Source: Massilia pinisoli
Lineage (GTDB): Bacteria > Pseudomonadota > Gammaproteobacteria > Burkholderiales > Burkholderiaceae_D
Assembly: GCF_024753285.1 (NCBI RefSeq)
Contig: NZ_JANUGW010000006.1
Span: 1-64,000, forward strand
Reading direction: 5' to 3'
Length of the DNA: 64,000 bases
Position numbers and translations under genes: made by a program. Each line of letters starts with the position of its first letter. Position 1 is the stretch's first letter. Below the pieces are notes generated by a model. It was not told the origin of the DNA. It was given only the letters and a program-made list of their open reading frames with translations, and did not search any database. Shown here piece by piece: positions 61,364 to 64,000 of the stretch.

Positions 61364-62140
61364 TCAAGTACCTGAATAGGCGTGGGGCGAAATGACGCGC
61401 ATTTCCGATTCTATCCAATTTTCGACCTCTTGCATCAGACTGTCGGGAGTGTGGTTTTCCGGCGAAATCGGCTTGCCGATCGAGACCGTGATGAGACCCG
61501 GCCGCTTGATGAACGAGTTCTTCGGCCAGCACTCACCTGAATTATGCGCGATCGGCACGACAGCCGCACCTGTCTCGATCGCCAGGCGCGTACCGCCGCT
61601 CTTGTACTGTCCTTTCTGACCAACAGGGATGCGTGTCCCTTCGGGGAACATGATGATCGACATGCCGTCCGCGAGGCGCGCCTTGCCGACCTTGACCACA
61701 TGCGCGAACGCGCGCTTGCCCTTGCTGCGGTCGATCGGAATCATGCGCAGCAGCGCCATGCCCCAGCCGAAGAACGGGATGTACAGGATCTCCTTCTTGA
61801 AGACGTACACGAGCGGCCGCTTCATATTCGGCAGCATGAAGATCGTCTCCCATGCCGACTGGTGCTTCGACAGCAGGATCGCGGGTTGGGGCGGCAGGTT
61901 CTCGTAGCCTTTCACCTGGTAGCGGATGCCGCAGATGACGCGGGCGCACCAGATGATGAAGACGTTCCAGCGCGACGTGACGAAGAAACGGGTCCGGTAC
62001 GGGAACGGCGCCGCGAGGAAGCAGACGCAGGCCCAGACGACGGTGGCGACCGTCATGACGATCGTGAAGAGCAGGGAACGCAGGAACAGGGCAGCAGTAC
62101 GCAAAGACGTGGTCTCCAGGGCAGGAATGGCGGCGATCAC
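61364..62140 (-). CDS. plsC: 1-acyl-sn-glycerol-3-phosphate acyltransferase (second PlsC copy)
   Basis: The 258-residue protein has an N-terminal membrane helix (LLFTIVMTVATVVWACVCFL). Motif I is SKHQSAWETIF (His with Glu at the Asp position, as in many betaproteobacterial PlsC). VFKKEILYIPFFGWGMALLR, MIPIDRS and motif III FPEGTRIPVG follow. It converts lysophosphatidate to phosphatidate. The ATG overlaps the gmhB stop by four bases (62137-62140). This gene order makes it the likely housekeeping PlsC, compared with the copy after pyrC'. Confidence 0.92.
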   Translation of the reverse strand: MIAAIPALETTSLRTAALFLRSLLFTIVMTVATVVWACVCFLAAPFPYRTRFFVTSRWNVFIIWCARVICGIRYQVKGYENLPPQPAILLSKHQSAWETIFMLPNMKRPLVYVFKKEILYIPFFGWGMALLRMIPIDRSKGKRAFAHVVKVGKARLADGMSIIMFPEGTRIPVGQKGQYKSGGTRLAIETGAAVVPIAHNSGECWPKNSFIKRPGLITVSIGKPISPENHTPDSLMQEVENWIESEMRVISPHAYSGT

Positions 62141-62709
62141 GCGCTCGTCGCGGGTGTGGCGCTGGGCGCGGTCGTCGTCTTCAGGAAGGCATCGACCATC
62201 GCGGCGAGGTCGGGGAAGACTTGCGTGCCGGGCGGCAGGCCGCCTGTCGCATACGTCTTCTCGCCCTTGCCGGTCAGGACCAGGTAGGGCACGCAGCCGC
62301 AGATGAAGCCGGCCTGCAGGTCACGCAGCGAGTCGCCTACCGTCGGCACGCCCTTCAGGCTGATCTTGAAGCGCTTGCTGATTTCCTCGAACATCCCGGC
62401 CTTCGGCTTGCGGCAGTCGCAGTTGTCGACGGCCGCGTGCGGGCAGAAGAAGATCGCGTCGATGTCCGCGCCGACCAGCTGCGCGCTCGCGTGCAGCTTC
62501 TGGTGGATCGCGTTCAAGGTGGCGATGTCGAACAGCTCGCGCGCGATGCCCGACTGGTTCGACGCGATGACGACGCGGTAGCCGGCCTGGTTCAGGCGCG
62601 CGATCGCCTCCAGCGAGCCCGGGATCGGAATCCACTCCGCGGGCGACTTGATGAATTCGGACGAGTCATGGTTGATGACACCGTCCCTGTCGAGGATGAT
62701 CAGCTTCAT
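62137..62709 (-). CDS. gmhB: D-glycero-beta-D-manno-heptose 1,7-bisphosphate 7-phosphatase
   Basis: The 190-residue HAD phosphatase starts MKLIILDRDGVINHDSSEFI with the nucleophile/acid pair DRDG. It continues VVIASNQSGIARELFDIATL, the zinc-binding CPHAAVDNCDCRKPKAGM with His/Cys ligands, and VGDSLRDLQAGFICGC. It removes the 7-phosphate in ADP-heptose synthesis, feeding WaaC. It is placed 5 bases after glyS and overlaps plsC. Confidence 0.95.
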   Translation of the reverse strand: MKLIILDRDGVINHDSSEFIKSPAEWIPIPGSLEAIARLNQAGYRVVIASNQSGIARELFDIATLNAIHQKLHASAQLVGADIDAIFFCPHAAVDNCDCRKPKAGMFEEISKRFKISLKGVPTVGDSLRDLQAGFICGCVPYLVLTGKGEKTYATGGLPPGTQVFPDLAAMVDAFLKTTTAPSATPATSA

Positions 62710-62714
62710 TGCGA

Positions 62715-64000
62715 TTACGCTGCCAGTTTCGAAATGTCGGCCACGCGGTTCATCATGCGGTGCAGGATGGCCAGCAGGGCCAGGCGGTTGTTACGCAGCG
62801 CGACGTCGTCGGCCATCACCATCACGTCGTTGAAGAACGCGTCGACGTCGTCGCGCAGCTGCGCCAGCGTCTTCAGGGTGCCCGTGAAGTCGCCCCGGTC
62901 GAATGCCGTGTCGACCTCGGGCTGCACGCGCTGCACGCTCGCGTACAGCGCCTTCTCGGCGGCGTCCTGCAGCAGCGCCGCCTCGACGTTCCCGGCTTGT
63001 GCGAGCGCTTCCTCGTTCTTCTTGAGGATGTTGGAGATGCGCTTGTTGGCGGCGGCCAGCGATGCGGACTCCGGCAGCGCGGCGAACGCCTGCACGGCTT
63101 CCAGGCGCTGCACGACGTCGTCCACGCGGTCCGGGTTCTGCGCCAGCACGGCTTCCACTTCGTTCGGCGCGAAGCCGCGGTCGCGCAGCAGGCCGCGCAG
63201 GCGGTCCAGCATGAACGCGGTGACGTCGGCCGTGGGATCTTTAAATGTCGGCATGTAGTCGAACACGCCGGCGGCATCCTTCAGCAGGTCGGACAGCGCG
63301 AGCGGCAGGCGCTTCTCGACCAGCATGCGCATCACGCCCAGCGCGTGGCGGCGCAGCGCGAACGGGTCCTTCTCCCCGGTCGGCTGCAGGCCGATCGACC
63401 AGATGCCGACCAACGTTTCCAGCTTGTCCGCCAGCGCGACGGCGAGACCCGTGTTCGTCGACGGCAGCGCATCGCCCGAGAAGCGCGGCTGGTAGTGCTC
63501 GGACGCGGCCAGCGCAACCTCTTCATGCTCGCCGTCGTTGCGGGCGTAGTACGTGCCCATGATGCCTTGCAGTTCGGGGAACTCGCCGACCATGTCGGTC
63601 AGCAGGTCGGCCTTCGCCAGCTGCGCACCGCGCTCGGCCAGCAGCACGTCGTAGCCGAGGCGGCGCGCGATGGCGCCCGCGAGGCGCGTCACGCGCTGCG
63701 TGCGCTCTGCCTGCGTGCCCAGCTTGTTGTGGTAGACGACGTTGGCCAGCAGCGGCAGACGCGATTCCAGCGACTTCTTCTTGTCCTGCTCGAAGAAGAA
63801 CTTGGCGTCCGACAGGCGCGGGCGCACGACGCGCTCGTTGCCGCCGATGATGGCGGACGGGTCGTCGGTCGCGAGGTTGGAGACGATCAGGAAGCGCGAG
63901 CGCAGCTTGCCGTTCGAGTCCGTCAGCGCGAAGTACTTCTGGTTCGTCTGCATCGTCAGGATCAGGCATTCCTGCGGCACGGCGAGGAAGGCATCCTCGA
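62715..64000 (-). CDS. glyS: Glycyl-tRNA synthetase beta subunit, C-terminal part
   Basis: The gene runs off the right edge, so the N-terminus is missing. About 428 codons are present, open to the window end, with TAA at 62715-62717. Diagnostic pieces are [77 protein letters not shown] and [20 protein letters not shown]. It belongs to the alpha2-beta2 glycyl-tRNA synthetase; the beta subunit holds the tRNA-binding and editing-like regions. glyQ is expected just upstream, beyond base 64000. Confidence 0.96.
   Translation of the reverse strand, partial: EDAFLAVPQECLILTMQTNQKYFALTDSNGKLRSRFLIVSNLATDDPSAIIGGNERVVRPRLSDAKFFFEQDKKKSLESRLPLLANVVYHNKLGTQAERTQRVTRLAGAIARRLGYDVLLAERGAQLAKADLLTDMVGEFPELQGIMGTYYARNDGEHEEVALAASEHYQPRFSGDALPSTNTGLAVALADKLETLVGIWSIGLQPTGEKDPFALRRHALGVMRMLVEKRLPLALSDLLKDAAGVFDYMPTFKDPTADVTAFMLDRLRGLLRDRGFAPNEVEAVLAQNPDRVDDVVQRLEAVQAFAALPESASLAAANKRISNILKKNEEALAQAGNVEAALLQDAAEKALYASVQRVQPEVDTAFDRGDFTGTLKTLAQLRDDVDAFFNDVMVMADDVALRNNRLALLAILHRMMNRVADISKLAA

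Noticed and set aside
1-64000. tRNA, rRNA, IS element, prophage or attachment site
   Set aside because: I looked for cloverleaf-like arms, transposase motifs and flanking direct repeats and saw none I could support; a covariance-model or profile search was not possible here.

Overview
The window is a high-GC, gene-dense chromosomal segment of a Gram-negative bacterium. Gene content and order point to a betaproteobacterium of the Oxalobacteraceae, close to Massilia, Telluria or Duganella. Supporting features are a lysine/alanine/proline-rich histone H1-like protein, an H-NS protein with the short C-terminal DNA-binding motif, a pyrR-pyrB-pyrC' block with an inactive dihydroorotase-like subunit, the pilGHIJ-chpA cluster, and a glyS-gmhB-plsC-ygjP block. 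The lineage is an inference from family knowledge; no 16S or other diagnostic RNA gene lies in the window. I found no tRNA, rRNA, CRISPR array, IS element or prophage.

Layout. 1-5.6 kb: the tail of nrdB, a HEAT-like protein, an Asp-nucleophile alpha/beta hydrolase divergent from a LysR regulator, pgeF, and a GT4 glycosyltransferase. 5.6-7.5 kb: a 0.7-kb AT-richer intergenic region with a LexA-box-like palindrome, then the H1-like gene with 42-bp tandem repeats. 7.5-21.7 kb: yggT, then a long minus-strand run (upstream to downstream): a 2050-residue hybrid sensor kinase, a conserved 210-residue protein, a TlpA-like thioredoxin, aroQ, accB, accC, prmA, a DUF3426 zinc-ribbon membrane protein and a PfkB kinase. 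21.8-29.1 kb: mpl-yqiA-ubiC-RNB exonuclease with 4-base overlaps, then tonB-like, aroE and mtgA. 29.1-37.3 kb: a TonB-dependent receptor, corA, a heme-degrading-domain protein, a small oxidase-like membrane protein, a variant Nramp transporter, hemL, thiD-like and rubredoxin. 37.4-46.7 kb: the pilG-pilH-pilI-pilJ-chpA chemosensory operon of type IV pili. 46.7-53.1 kb: phrB, yqgE, a 79-base palindrome, and ruvX-pyrR-pyrB-pyrC'-plsC. 53.1-64 kb: apaH, a WecA/MraY-type sugar-phosphate transferase and hns in a lower-GC patch, the LPS core operon manB-waaC-waaA, a YcxB-like protein, and the minus-strand glyS-gmhB-plsC-ygjP block.

How the genes work together. Envelope construction is the main theme: waaC, waaA, gmhB and manB (LPS inner core), the WecA-like transferase (polymer initiation), mpl and mtgA (peptidoglycan recycling and synthesis), two PlsC acyltransferases and yggT. 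A second theme is central anabolism: aroQ and aroE (shikimate), accBC (malonyl-CoA), ubiC (ubiquinone), hemL (tetrapyrroles) and pyrRB-C' (pyrimidines). The third is signalling: the Pil-Chp system and the hybrid kinase, whose Ser/Thr kinase head looks catalytically dead.

No single wholly new system is evident. The items most worth a second look are the pseudokinase hybrid sensor, the palindrome between yqgE and ruvX, the LexA-like box ahead of the repeat-bearing H1-like gene, the Cys-to-Ser ThiD-like protein and the variant Nramp transporter.
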